Shown piece by piece: positions 19,419 to 29,536 of a stretch of DNA of 64,000 nt (positions are counted from its first letter, which is position 1; every line of letters starts with the position of its first letter). The stretch is taken from positions 4,951,501-5,015,500 of the forward strand of contig NZ_CP060295.1 in NCBI RefSeq assembly GCF_014302995.1. Direction: 5' to 3'. The DNA comes from Variovorax sp. PAMC26660. Lineage in GTDB: Bacteria > Pseudomonadota > Gammaproteobacteria > Burkholderiales > Burkholderiaceae_C. The position numbers and the translations under genes were made by a program. The notes beneath the pieces are model-generated. The model saw nothing but the letters and a program-made list of their open reading frames with translations. It was not told where the DNA came from and did no database searches.

Positions 19419-19885
19419 CAGTGCGTTCCGGTGAGCTTCTTCGCGAAGTCTTCGACGAAGTAGCGCTTGCCGCGCTGCACGACCGTGTGGCCTTCGGCTT
19501 CGAGTTTCGACATCTGCGCCTCAATGCCGCCGGGGTATTTGGTGTTGAGCTCCCCGCCGATCTTGAGCGTGCGCCACCAGGGCGTCTGGCCCTCCGCCTT
19601 GGGTGCTTCTTCGGCCGCATGCGCGACCATGTGCGCAAAGATCGCCGTGGTCACGGTGCAGCCGATGGTCGCGCTGTGGCGCGTGGCGATGTCCTCGCCG
19701 ATGCCCATGACCGTGACGAGACGACCTTCCGGAATGCTGCGCATCGCGGCCTCGACCTCTTGCGGCGACGGCGTGGCGATGGTCCCTTCGCCACGGCGGG
19801 CACGCATGGCGGCGGGGATCTCCTTGACGCTCGGCAGGTGAGGGTAGCTCGTGAGCCGGTCGTGCCAGCTCTTCCTTGTGCTCAT
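19418..19885 (-). CDS. alkyltransferase-like (MGMT-family) DNA-binding protein
   Basis: A 155-residue protein. Its central part resembles the DNA-binding domain of O6-alkylguanine transferases: IPEGRLVTVMGIGEDIA at 51-67, then GCTVTTAIF, and the active-site region TPWWRTLKIGGEL at 101-113. The acceptor cysteine of PCHR is tryptophan here (P102-W103-W104-R105), as in alkyltransferase-like proteins, which bind damaged bases without repairing them and recruit excision repair. The usual histidine is also tryptophan. It overlaps both neighbours by ATGA junctions. The assignment rests on motif resemblance and is moderately sure. Confidence 0.6.
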   Translation of the reverse strand: MSTRKSWHDRLTSYPHLPSVKEIPAAMRARRGEGTIATPSPQEVEAAMRSIPEGRLVTVMGIGEDIATRHSATIGCTVTTAIFAHMVAHAAEEAPKAEGQTPWWRTLKIGGELNTKYPGGIEAQMSKLEAEGHTVVQRGKRYFVEDFAKKLTGTH

Positions 19886-20331
19886 GCAACTCCGATGTGG
19901 ATCGCCACCTTGTCCGGCCCTTCGTAGGCTTCGAAATCGCTGCGGTAGCTGCGCGCGATTTCCGGATGCGCCTCGAAATACTGCCAGATGCGCTGCCAGG
20001 TGGCGATCACCATGTGCGGCATCTCGCCCTGGTCGGCAAACACGAGGTAGTTGCCGGCCTCGATGGCCACGCAGTCTTCGCTGTCCGCAACGGCGAGGCC
20101 CGCCGTCACATCGAAAGCACCGTGGGCGTCTGATTCGTAGGCCGAGTAGACGCCGAAGATGCGGGCGTCGCTGGTGCGGCGGGGCATCAATTCGGCCATC
20201 TGCTCGCCGAAGAAGCGGCCCCAGAGCGCGCCGATGCGAGCGGTGGCGGGGGTGCTTTCTCCGTGGTTGGTGGTGCGGACCGTGGGGCCTGCGACGCGGA
20301 AGGCGTCGTGGCGTTGGCGAATGGGTTCCAT
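19882..20331 (-). CDS. GyrI-like small-molecule-binding protein
   Basis: A 149-residue stand-alone effector-binding domain of the AraC/GyrI type, the fold that in other proteins binds drugs or inhibits gyrase. The segments GALWGRFFGEQM, FGVYSAYESDAHGAFDVTAGLAV and the C-terminal acidic DFEAYEGPDKVAIHIGV are typical. There is no DNA-binding domain. It is third in the operon, overlaps the alkyltransferase-like gene by four bases, and starts 40 bp after the EVE gene. Confidence 0.8.
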   Translation of the reverse strand: MEPIRQRHDAFRVAGPTVRTTNHGESTPATARIGALWGRFFGEQMAELMPRRTSDARIFGVYSAYESDAHGAFDVTAGLAVADSEDCVAIEAGNYLVFADQGEMPHMVIATWQRIWQYFEAHPEIARSYRSDFEAYEGPDKVAIHIGVA

Positions 20332-20370
20332 TGGGTTCTTCTCCTTTTGTTTGTTGGGTGAGGGTGCATC

Positions 20371-20820
20371 TCAAAGAGCAAGCGCTCTGAGGTCGGCCTG
20401 CATTGTTCGGGCGATCAGTGTCATGTCGGCGTCCGTGACGTCGAACAGCCCGAAGCGGAATTTATAGCCCCACTGCTTGGGGTTCTCGATGAAGGCGAGG
20501 CGCTCGATCAGCGGGGCAATCGGCGCTTCGTGGCCGGTTGCGTAAGCCACGTCGCGGCGCCATGGGACAAAGCCTTTGCCCATGTCGAATTCGTACGGCT
20601 CGCCAGGCTGTACGACGCCGATCGACACGAAGCTCTGGAGCCTGTCCGTGCCGCCGAACACCGTGGCAGGCGAGTAATAGGCAACGCGGTCGCCCGCGGC
20701 GACCCGCTTGAGCGGCGCATGCTTGCCGTGGCCCACCTGCATGAAGCCGAGCGGCCGGTGGTCGCGACCGCGCCGCGCATGCTCGGCGCTTGCCACGGCG
20801 ATCCAGTTGCGTTGTGCCAT
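20371..20820 (-). CDS. EVE-domain protein
   Basis: A 149-residue single EVE domain, a member of the PUA-like superfamily that includes readers of modified bases in DNA or RNA. It starts [18 protein letters not shown] and contains [27 protein letters not shown] and [14 protein letters not shown], all hallmarks of the family. It is second in the operon, six bases after the VOC gene. Some EVE proteins are parts of modification-dependent defence enzymes; this one has no nuclease domain. Confidence 0.88.
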   Translation of the reverse strand: MAQRNWIAVASAEHARRGRDHRPLGFMQVGHGKHAPLKRVAAGDRVAYYSPATVFGGTDRLQSFVSIGVVQPGEPYEFDMGKGFVPWRRDVAYATGHEAPIAPLIERLAFIENPKQWGYKFRFGLFDVTDADMTLIARTMQADLRALAL

Positions 20821-20826
20821 GGCGAA

Positions 20827-21198
20827 TCAGCCCAGCGAGTGCAGGCCGACTTCGTTGCCTTCGGTGTCGCGCAGATGGGCGATGAAGCCCATGCCTGGGG
20901 GCAAATCGGACCTGGGCGCCACGATCTGTCCGCCCGCGGCTTCGACCCGTGCGAGCACCGCATCGATGCTGGGCATGCAATCGAGGTAGATGCGAATGCC
21001 GCTGCCGGCGCGTGCGCTGGTGTTCGCTCCGGCCTTCAGTGCGCCGCCGGTGGCGGGGTCGTCATAGGGGAACACGGCCAGCGGTTCTCCGCCGAAATTT
21101 TCGCGGCGCAGCTTGCGGGCCAGAACGGTTTCGTAGAAGGTCTGAGCGCGGTCCATGTCGGCAACCGGGATTTCGAACCAGGTGATGGCGTTTTGCAT
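20827..21198 (-). CDS. VOC (glyoxalase/bleomycin-resistance) family protein
   Basis: A 123-residue metal-binding-fold protein with paired beta-alpha-beta-beta-beta modules. It starts ITWFEIPVADMDRAQTFYETVL and ends FIAHLRDTEGNEVGLHSLG. The substrate is unknown; related proteins include glyoxalases, dioxygenases and antibiotic-binding proteins. It is first in the five-gene operon, with a 28-bp perfect inverted repeat about 50 bp upstream. Confidence 0.85.
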   Translation of the reverse strand: MQNAITWFEIPVADMDRAQTFYETVLARKLRRENFGGEPLAVFPYDDPATGGALKAGANTSARAGSGIRIYLDCMPSIDAVLARVEAAGGQIVAPRSDLPPGMGFIAHLRDTEGNEVGLHSLG

Positions 21199-21247
21199 TT
21201 CGGGGCTCTCTTTGGTGTCGTTGAAAGGAGCCGTGATGGTGCGACCC

Positions 21248-21275
21248 GGCTCCTGACAGCGTCTTGTCAGGAGCC
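21248..21275 (-). promoter_or_regulatory. 11-6-11 perfect inverted repeat upstream of the VOC operon
   Basis: GGCTCCTGACA at 21248-21258 and its exact complement TGTCAGGAGCC at 21265-21275 are separated by six bases. It lies 50 bp upstream of the first gene of the WYL-regulated operon and just beside the phoH terminator. With no T run it is more likely an operator than a terminator. Confidence 0.5.
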
Positions 21276-21290
21276 TGTCATGGCGGGCGA

Positions 21291-21332
21291 AAAAAAACCC
21301 GCGATGCTCCTTGGAGCATGTGCGGGCTTTTT
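21291..21332 (-). terminator. intrinsic terminator of the phoH gene
   Basis: A long stem (AACCCGC with GCGGGCTT, extended by ATGCTCC with GGAGCAT around a two-base loop) ends in eight T on the minus strand. It begins 16 bp after the PhoH stop codon. Confidence 0.85.
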
Positions 21333-21347
21333 GGCAGCAGGGTGACT

Positions 21348-23123
21348 TTAGAGCACGTCGCTCGCGAAGTCGGCCAGGCGCGAGCGTTCGCCGCGCGCCA
21401 GCGTGATGTGCCCACCGTGCGGCCAGCCCTTGAACTTGTCGACCGCAAAAGTCAGGCCCGAAGAGCCTTCTGTCAGGTATGGCGTGTCGATCTGCGCCAG
21501 GTTGCCCATGCAGATGATCTTGGTGCCCGGGCCGGCCCGGGTGATCAGCGTCTTCATCTGCTTGGGCGTCAGGTTCTGCGCCTCGTCGATGATCACGTAC
21601 TTGTTCAGGAAGGTGCGTCCGCGCATGAAGTTCATGCTCTTGACCTTGATGCGGCTACGGATCAGCTCATTGGTGGCCGCGCGGCCCCATTCGCCCGCAC
21701 CGCCGCCGTCGCCCTTGGCCAGGAATTCGAGGTTGTCGTCGAGCGCGCCCATCCAGGGGCCCATCTTTTCTTCCTCGGTGCCGGGCAGGAAGCCGATGTC
21801 TTCGCCCACGCTCACGGTGGCGCGGGTCATGATGATCTCGGTGTAGCGGCGATCGTCGAGCACCTGCGTGAGGCCGGAGGCCAGCGCCATCAGGGTCTTG
21901 CCGGTGCCGGCGGTGCCGGTCAGCGTGACGAAGTCGATGTCCGGGTCCATCAGCAGGTTCATCGCGAAGTTCTGCTCGCGGTTGCGCGTGTTCACGCCCC
22001 ACACCGCGTTCTTGCCCGAGCTGTAGTCCTTGAGCGTCTTGAGCACCGCGGTCTTGTCGCGGATTTCGGTGACGCGTGCATACATGCTCGGCTCGCCGGG
22101 TGCCTCGAAGTAGACGAACTGGTTGATATAGAGGTTGGGCACGATCGGACCGCTGATGCGATAGAACGTGTTGCTGCCGCTCTGCCAGCTTTCGACCGTC
22201 TTGCTCTGGCGGGTCCAGAAATCGGGTGGCAGCGCGAGCGAGCCTGCGTAGAGCAGGTCACCGTCTTCCAGCGTCTTGTCGTTCTGGTAGTCGTCGGCGG
22301 CCAGGCCCAGCGCACGCGCCTTGACGCGCATGTTGATGTCCTTCGACACCAGCACCACTTCCTGTTTCGGGTGGCCGGGTTGGTCCGTGGCGTAGAGGTC
22401 GCGCAGGGCCTGCACCACGCCGAGGATCTGATTGTCGGCCTTGCCTTGCGGCAGGCTCAGCGGCAACGAGTAGTCGAGTGGGGCGGTCTGGAAGAACAGC
22501 TTGCCGCCGGCTTCGCGATGGCCGGTGGTGTCGAGCTTCAGGCCCTTGGCGATGTCGGCACCTTGCGGAGCGGCCAACGCGTCGAGTGTGCGGCTGGTCT
22601 GGCGACCGTTGCGCGCGACCTCGGTGGTGCCTTTCTTGTGGCCGTCGAGCTCTTCCAGCACGATCATCGGCAGGAAGATGTCGTGCTCTTCGAAGCGGAA
22701 CAGGCACATCGGGTCATGCAGCAGGACATTCGTGTCGAGCACGAACAGCTTGGCCGGGCCGGTGGACTTGCGCTTGGGGCGCGCGGCGGGTGCTTGCGGC
22801 GCCGGGGCGGGCGCGGCGGCGACAGGCGGCTGGACCTTCGTTTCGACTTGCACCATGGCCTGCGGCTGTGGTGTGCTCACCACGGGCTTGGGCGCGGGTT
22901 TTGACCTGGCCCGGCGCGGTGGGCGTGCGGTATCGGTGCCGCCGGCGCCTTCGGTGCCGAGACTGTCGAACAATTCCAGCGGCTGCGGGCTGCGCGCTGT
23001 GGTTTCGTCGGCCCGCTGGTCGCCGGAGCGGCGCGAACCCCTGTGCGAAGACCGGGCAGGCGCATCAAGCGCGTCCGGCGAGAGCAATGCGGCGCGTTTC
23101 GTGGGGGCGGGAGGCAATGGCAT
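21348..23123 (-). CDS. PIN-PhoH family ATPase
   Basis: A 591-residue protein. Residues 1-118 are a low-complexity Pro/Ala/Arg-rich extension. A PIN ribonuclease domain follows from about 122 (KLFVLDTNVLLHDPMCL, with DTN, EELD and later acidic residues). A PhoH-type RecA-like ATPase fills 370-580, with GTAGTGKTLMAL near 398 and YVIIDEAQNLTP near 505. This is the PhoH2 arrangement, in which the two domains give ATP-dependent RNA unwinding and cleavage. It has no antitoxin-like partner gene upstream; the gene appears to be monocistronic with its own terminator. Confidence 0.9.
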   Translation of the reverse strand: MPLPPAPTKRAALLSPDALDAPARSSHRGSRRSGDQRADETTARSPQPLELFDSLGTEGAGGTDTARPPRRARSKPAPKPVVSTPQPQAMVQVETKVQPPVAAAPAPAPQAPAARPKRKSTGPAKLFVLDTNVLLHDPMCLFRFEEHDIFLPMIVLEELDGHKKGTTEVARNGRQTSRTLDALAAPQGADIAKGLKLDTTGHREAGGKLFFQTAPLDYSLPLSLPQGKADNQILGVVQALRDLYATDQPGHPKQEVVLVSKDINMRVKARALGLAADDYQNDKTLEDGDLLYAGSLALPPDFWTRQSKTVESWQSGSNTFYRISGPIVPNLYINQFVYFEAPGEPSMYARVTEIRDKTAVLKTLKDYSSGKNAVWGVNTRNREQNFAMNLLMDPDIDFVTLTGTAGTGKTLMALASGLTQVLDDRRYTEIIMTRATVSVGEDIGFLPGTEEEKMGPWMGALDDNLEFLAKGDGGGAGEWGRAATNELIRSRIKVKSMNFMRGRTFLNKYVIIDEAQNLTPKQMKTLITRAGPGTKIICMGNLAQIDTPYLTEGSSGLTFAVDKFKGWPHGGHITLARGERSRLADFASDVL

Positions 23124-23161
23124 GTGTCAGATCGCTCGCAGGAAGTGGGAACCAGAAAACG

Positions 23162-23191
23162 AAAAAGCCGCCTGAAGACCAAGGCGGCTTT
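23162..23191 (-). terminator. terminator downstream of bcp
   Basis: AAAGCCGCC pairs with GGCGGCTTT around a 10-base loop, and the minus strand continues with a T-rich tail. It lies about 145 bp after the bcp stop. The rest of the 23124-23335 gap holds nothing else recognisable. Confidence 0.65.
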
Positions 23192-23335
23192 GTTCGGGGG
23201 ATGCGGTCGTGGAGCTCAACGGCATGAGGCCATTATGCACATCGCAGATGACACGCCGGCTGCTCATTAACCCGCTGCGTTGGGCATTACCCACGCAATG
23301 GCGCAAATGCGCAGAACCGGCGGCCAGCGTGACTA

Positions 23336-23812
23336 TCAGGCGGCCTTCTTGAGCGCCTTGACAGCCTTGAGCACGTCGTCGACGTGGCCCGGCACCTTGA
23401 GGCCGCGCCATTCGGCCTTCAGGATGCCGTCCGCGCCGATCAGGAAGGTGCTGCGCTCGATGCCCTTGACCTTCTTGCCGTACATGATCTTGTTCTTGAC
23501 CACGCCGAACATGTGACACATTTTTTCTTCTGTGTCAGCGATCAGTTCGAAGGGCAGCTCGAGCTTGGCCTTGAATTCATCATGCGACTTCATGTTGTCG
23601 CGGGACACGCCGAAAACGGTGGCGCCGGCTTTTTCGAAGTCCTTGTAGCGGTCGCGAAACTGCATGGCTTCGGTGGTGCAACCCGGAGTGTTATCTTTCG
23701 GGTAAAAATACATGACCAGCACGTGGCCGAGATGCGAGGTATTCGAGACCTTGAGGCCGCCCGTGGCGTTGGCGTCGAATTCAGGAATGGGTTTGTTGAC
23801 AACGATCGCCAT
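23336..23812 (-). CDS. bcp: peroxiredoxin of the Bcp/PrxQ type
   Basis: A 158-residue thiol peroxidase. The peroxidatic Cys45 is in YPKDNTPGCTTEAM. The residue five positions on, a resolving Cys in E. coli Bcp, is Met50 here. The only other cysteine noted is Cys99 in EEKMCHMFG, so the enzyme is either a 1-Cys type or resolves through that position. The ATG complementary to 23810-23812 gives the family start MAIVVNKPIPEFDA. It probably reduces lipid and other organic peroxides using thioredoxin. Confidence 0.9.
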   Translation of the reverse strand: MAIVVNKPIPEFDANATGGLKVSNTSHLGHVLVMYFYPKDNTPGCTTEAMQFRDRYKDFEKAGATVFGVSRDNMKSHDEFKAKLELPFELIADTEEKMCHMFGVVKNKIMYGKKVKGIERSTFLIGADGILKAEWRGLKVPGHVDDVLKAVKALKKAA

Positions 23813-23955
23813 GAAACTTGTTTTCTCCGTTAGATTCCGTTCTCCGAGCCCTCTCAGCCTTTTTCGGGCTTGCTCGACGAATGGAGGATTGGTCGTTGCT
23901 AACTTGGGTAGCTGGCCTGTTCGCAACCCAGTATTTTACCCCGAAAACACCTTCA

Positions 23956-24339
23956 TCAGTCAGCCGCCGGGCTCTCGACCAGCAGAGCGGCAATCACATG
24001 CCTGCCTTCGCCGGCCAGGATGTTGTAGGTCCGACAGGCCGCAGGGGTGTCCATTGTTTCAACTCCGGTGCGTTTTGCCATCAGGGGCTGGAGCCACGCG
24101 GGCTGGGGAAAACGGATGCGCTTTCCGCTGCCGAAAATGATCAATTCCGCGCCCAGCGACGCAAGCTGGGCGAAATGCTCGGGGCCCAGCTCCTCGAAGC
24201 GGGTGCAATTCCATTCGAAGCGTTCGCCGCGCGAGCCAACCACCACGCTGCCCTCGACCTTTTCGTTGTTGATCGCCACCCAGCCGGGGCCGTGTGCGGT
24301 GAGGGACTGGACGTCGGATTTGTCGGGCTGGAGCTTCAT
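23956..24339 (-). CDS. DUF498/Mth938-like domain protein
   Basis: A 127-residue soluble protein of the Mth938 fold, related to the human mitochondrial complex I assembly factor NDUFAF3. Family segments seen are GPGWVAINNEKVEGSVVVG, the central LGAELIIFGSGKRIRFPQPAWLQPL, and the C-terminal ACRTYNILAGEGRHVIAALL. The start MKLQPD is the ATG complementary to 24337-24339. It is divergent from the aminotransferase gene. Biochemical function in bacteria is not established. Confidence 0.88.
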   Translation of the reverse strand: MKLQPDKSDVQSLTAHGPGWVAINNEKVEGSVVVGSRGERFEWNCTRFEELGPEHFAQLASLGAELIIFGSGKRIRFPQPAWLQPLMAKRTGVETMDTPAACRTYNILAGEGRHVIAALLVESPAAD

Positions 24340-24451
24340 CGGTGCACTGGGAACTGTGGTCAAATTATAGGTTTTCCCTAGTGCCACGGGGCTCGCAAGG
24401 GCCTTTGACTTCGAGTAAGCAACCCACCAACTCTGCGCCCGGGAGGGCCCT

Positions 24452-25684
24452 TTGAAGCAGCTCAAGAAATCGGCCAAGCTGGCCAACGTTCTCTATGACA
24501 TCCGCGGCCCCATCATGGACGCCGCCAAGCAGATGGAAGAGGACGGCCAGAAGATCATCAAGCTCAACATCGGCAATCTGGCCGTGTTCGGCTTCGATGC
24601 ACCCGAGGAAATCCAGCAGGACATGATCCGCAACCTGCCGAACTCGGCGGGCTATTCCGATAGCAAGGGTGTCTTTGCCGCGCGCAAGGCCGTCATGCAC
24701 GAGACGCAAAAGCAGGGCATTGCGGGCGTCACCCTCGACGACATCTACCTGGGCAACGGCGCCAGCGAGCTGATCGCCATGTCCACGAACGCGCTGCTCA
24801 ACGACGGCGACGAGCTGCTGCTGCCAGCCCCCGACTACCCGCTGTGGACCGCCTCCACGAGCCTGTCTGGCGGCACGCCGGTGCACTACCTGTGCGACGA
24901 AGCCAATGGCTGGATGCCCAACCTGGACGACATCCGCGCCAAGATCACGCCGCGCACCAAGGGCATCGTGGTCATCAACCCGAACAACCCCACCGGCGCG
25001 CTTTACTCCGATGACCTGCTCAAGAGCATCGTGGCCATTGCGCGCGAGCATGGCCTCGTGATCTTCGCCGACGAGGTCTACGACAAGGTGCTGTACGACG
25101 GCGTCAAGCACACGGCCATTGCCAGCTTGTCGAGCGACGTGCTCACGCTGACCTTCAATTCGCTCTCCAAGAGCTACCGTTCGTGTGGCTATCGCGCCGG
25201 CTGGCTCGTGGTGTCGGGCGACAAGCGTTCCGCGCTGGACTACATCGAGGGCCTGAACATGCTCTCGAACATGCGCCTGTGCGCCAACGTGCCGGGCCAG
25301 TGGGCCATCCAGACGGCGCTGGGTGGCTACCAGAGCATCAACGACCTCGTGTGCGACGGCGGCCGCCTGCGCCGCCAGCGCGACCTGGCCTACGAGTTGA
25401 TCACTGCCATTCCGGGCGTGAGCTGCGTCAAGCCCAGTGCCGCGCTCTACATGTTCCCCAAGCTCGACCCGGAGGTCTATCCGATTGCGGACGACCGCCA
25501 GTTCTTCCTCGAACTGCTGAAGGAAACCCGTGTGATGCTGGTGCAGGGCACCGGCTTCAACTGGGCCACGCCGGACCATTTCCGCATCGTGTTCCTGCCC
25601 CACGAAGACGACCTGCGCGAGGCCATCAACCGCATCGCGAAGTTCCTTGAGCAGTACCGCTTGCGCAACAAGACGGGGCCATGA
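24452..25684 (+). CDS. PLP-dependent aminotransferase of the AlaA/AlaC type
   Basis: A 410-residue class I aminotransferase, probably moving amino groups between glutamate and pyruvate to make alanine. PLP-binding Lys240 lies in SLSKSYRSCGYRAGW, NPNNPTGA marks the cofactor-contacting loop, and an arginine near the C terminus (HFRIVFLP) should bind the substrate carboxylate. Translation appears to start at a TTG at 24452, preceded by GGGAGGG; no in-frame ATG precedes MDAAKQ. Its stop overlaps the next ATG (ATGA). Confidence 0.88.
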   Translation: MKQLKKSAKLANVLYDIRGPIMDAAKQMEEDGQKIIKLNIGNLAVFGFDAPEEIQQDMIRNLPNSAGYSDSKGVFAARKAVMHETQKQGIAGVTLDDIYLGNGASELIAMSTNALLNDGDELLLPAPDYPLWTASTSLSGGTPVHYLCDEANGWMPNLDDIRAKITPRTKGIVVINPNNPTGALYSDDLLKSIVAIAREHGLVIFADEVYDKVLYDGVKHTAIASLSSDVLTLTFNSLSKSYRSCGYRAGWLVVSGDKRSALDYIEGLNMLSNMRLCANVPGQWAIQTALGGYQSINDLVCDGGRLRRQRDLAYELITAIPGVSCVKPSAALYMFPKLDPEVYPIADDRQFFLELLKETRVMLVQGTGFNWATPDHFRIVFLPHEDDLREAINRIAKFLEQYRLRNKTGP

Positions 25685-26705
25685 AATCTGCCTGCTTCGC
25701 TGCGGCGCTGTCGCTGGTCGTGTTGTCTGCCGGTGCTGCCGACAAGGCGCTGGTGACGTTCTCGCACAACGACTGGGAACTGGTCTGCGACAACACGCGC
25801 ACCTGCCGCGCCGCAGGCTACCAGGCGGACAGCGGGCCCTCGGAGCCGGTGTCGATGCTCCTCACCCGCGCCGCGGGGCCCGACAAGGCCGTTGAGGTCC
25901 AGCTGCAGGTTGGCGGCGAGGGCGAGGTCAAGGGACCGCTGCGGTTCAAGGTCGGCAAGGCCACCGTTTCCGGCCTCCAGGGCGACACCGCCAGCCTCGA
26001 CGCGGAACAGGTCCGCACCATCCTTCCCGAGCTGCTCAAGAGCGATGAAGCGACAGTCACCGCCAACGGTGGCAAGAAGTGGACGCTGTCACTCGCTGGC
26101 CTCAACGCCGTGCTGCTGAAGATGGACGAAGCGCAGGGCCGCATCGGAACGCCGGGCGCGCTGGTGCGCCGCGGCGCGAAGCCCGAATCTTCCGTGCTGC
26201 CTCCCGTGCCGGCCCCCGTCGTCAACGTGGTCAAGCCGCCCAAGGCGAAGCCCGGCGACGCCGCGCTGCCCGCGCGCATCTTTCCGTCGCTCGACATCGC
26301 CGCAGTGAAGGAGCAGTGCAACAACAGCAGCGACATCAGTGCCAAGGCGCTGGAAGTCGTCCGCCTGAGCGGCAGCAAGGTGCTGCTGTCGCTGGGCTGT
26401 GGCATGGGCGCGTACAACTATTCGAGCCTGCTCTGGATCGCCAACGACAAGCCGCCCTATGCGCCTGTGTCCCTCGAAGCGAACGGCGACTTCGACGAAA
26501 AAGAGGCCAGCGTCACCTCGGCCATGAAGGGCCGTGGCATCGGCGACTGCTGGTCCAGCGAGACCTGGCATTTCAACGGCCGTGTATTCGTGCGCACCAG
26601 TGCCATCGGCGACGGCATGTGCCGTGGCTTCGCCGGCGGCGCCTGGTCCTTGCCGCGCTACGTCAGCCGCATCGTGGGCGCATCGTCCACCACCCCATCC
26701 AAACC

Positions 26706-26709
<4 letters not shown>
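25681..26709 (+). CDS. DUF1176 domain exported protein
   Basis: A 342-residue protein with a signal peptide (MKSACFAAALSLVVLSAGA). The DUF1176 features are FSHNDWELVCDNTRTCRAAGY near the N terminus, the Pro-rich linker around 170-200, and the C-terminal GIGDCWSSETWHFNGRVFVRTSAIGDGMCRGFAGGAWSLP with conserved cysteines likely to form disulfides in the periplasm. Function is unknown. It overlaps the aminotransferase before it and homoserine dehydrogenase after it by four bases each, so it is embedded in an amino acid operon without an obvious enzymatic link. Confidence 0.85.
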
Positions 26710-28046
<1,337 letters not shown>

Positions 28047-28102
28047 GCGGCGGCGCCAGCACAAGCAAGACATTGAATGAACCGGTACGACAGGACCCTC
28101 CC

Positions 28103-29518
28103 GTGAACTACCTGAGCACCCGCGGCCACCCCGACCGCAAGCGCTTTTGCGACATCCTCCTCGAAGGCCTCGCACCCGATGGCGGCCTGTACCTGCCCGT
28201 GCAGTACCCGAAGGTCGACACCGCCACGCTCGCCAAATGGCGCGATCTGCCGTACGCCGAGCTGGCCTTCGAGATCCTCTCGCTCTACATCGACGACATT
28301 CCGCCCGCCGACCTGAAGGCGATCTGCGCGAAAACCTACACCGCCGAAGTGTTCGGCTCCGACGAGATCGTGCCGCTGCGCGAACTCGAAGACGGCGTGT
28401 ACCTCGAAGCCCTGTCGAACGGCCCCACGCTGGCCTTCAAGGACATGGCGATGCAGCTGCTGGGCAATCTGTTCGAGTACGAACTGGGCCGTCGCGGTGC
28501 GGAACTCAACATCCTGGGCGCCACCAGCGGCGACACCGGCAGCGCGGCCGAATACGCCATGCGCGGCAAGAAGGGCGTGCGCGTCTTCATGACCTCGCCC
28601 GACGGCCGCATGAGCCCGTTCCAGCAGGCACAGATGTTCAGCCTGCAGGACGAGAACATCCACAACATCGCCATCACCGGCGTGTTCGACGACTGCCAGG
28701 ACATCGTCAAGGCGGTCTCGAACGATCTGGGCTTCAAGCGCAAGTACCGCATCGGCACGGTCAACTCGATCAACTGGGCGCGGCTGCTCGCGCAGGTCGT
28801 TTACTACTTTGCCGGCTACTTCCAGGCCACGGCCAGCAACGACAAGCCGGTGAGCTTCACCGTGCCCTCGGGCAACTTCGGCAACGTCTGCGCGGGCCAT
28901 GTGGCGCGCATGATGGGCCTGCCGATCCAGACGCTGGTGGTCGCCACCAACGAGAACGATGTGCTCGACGAGTTCTTCCGCACCGGCATCTACCGCGTGC
29001 GCGGGGCTGCCGACACGCACGAGACATCGAGCCCGTCGATGGACATCAGCAAGGCCAGCAATTTCGAGCGCTTCGTGTTCGATCTGGTCGGCCGCGATGC
29101 CGTCAAGCTGCGCAAGCTGTTCGTGGACGACCTGGGCCTCGAAGGCCGCTTCGACCTGAGCGCCGATCCGGCTTTCAAGGATGCCGCCGAACGCTTCGGC
29201 TTCAAGAGCAGCCGCAGCACGCACGCCGACCGCCTGGCCACCATCCGCGACACCGACAAGCGCTTTGCCACGCTGGTCGACCCGCACACGGCCGACGGCC
29301 TCAAGGCCGCGCGTGAGCACATCGTGCCGGGCGTGCCGATGGTGGTGCTCGAAACCGCATTGCCGATCAAGTTTGCCGAGACGCTCGTCGAGGCGCTGGG
29401 CGAAGAGCCCGCGCGCCCGAAGAAGTTCGAGGGCATCGAGGCGCTGCCCAAGCGCGTGGTCAAGCTGCCGGCCGATGCCGAGGCTGTGAAAGCCTACATT
29501 GCCCAGAACTGTGACTGA
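28103..29518 (+). CDS. thrC: threonine synthase
   Basis: A 471-residue PLP enzyme that converts phosphohomoserine to threonine. It is the longer, proteobacterial type: N-terminal NYLSTRGHPDRKRFCDILLEGLAPDGGLYLP, the PLP lysine in GPTLAFKDMAMQLLG, the phosphate-binding GATSGDTGSAAEYA, and VPSGNFGNVCAGH. A GTG at 28103 with GGA before it gives the normal family start. A TTG 30 bases upstream is less likely. It lies 56 bp after hom in the same operon. Confidence 0.95.
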   Translation: MNYLSTRGHPDRKRFCDILLEGLAPDGGLYLPVQYPKVDTATLAKWRDLPYAELAFEILSLYIDDIPPADLKAICAKTYTAEVFGSDEIVPLRELEDGVYLEALSNGPTLAFKDMAMQLLGNLFEYELGRRGAELNILGATSGDTGSAAEYAMRGKKGVRVFMTSPDGRMSPFQQAQMFSLQDENIHNIAITGVFDDCQDIVKAVSNDLGFKRKYRIGTVNSINWARLLAQVVYYFAGYFQATASNDKPVSFTVPSGNFGNVCAGHVARMMGLPIQTLVVATNENDVLDEFFRTGIYRVRGAADTHETSSPSMDISKASNFERFVFDLVGRDAVKLRKLFVDDLGLEGRFDLSADPAFKDAAERFGFKSSRSTHADRLATIRDTDKRFATLVDPHTADGLKAAREHIVPGVPMVVLETALPIKFAETLVEALGEEPARPKKFEGIEALPKRVVKLPADAEAVKAYIAQNCD

Positions 29519-29536
29519 GCCCGGTCGGGCCCCGTC

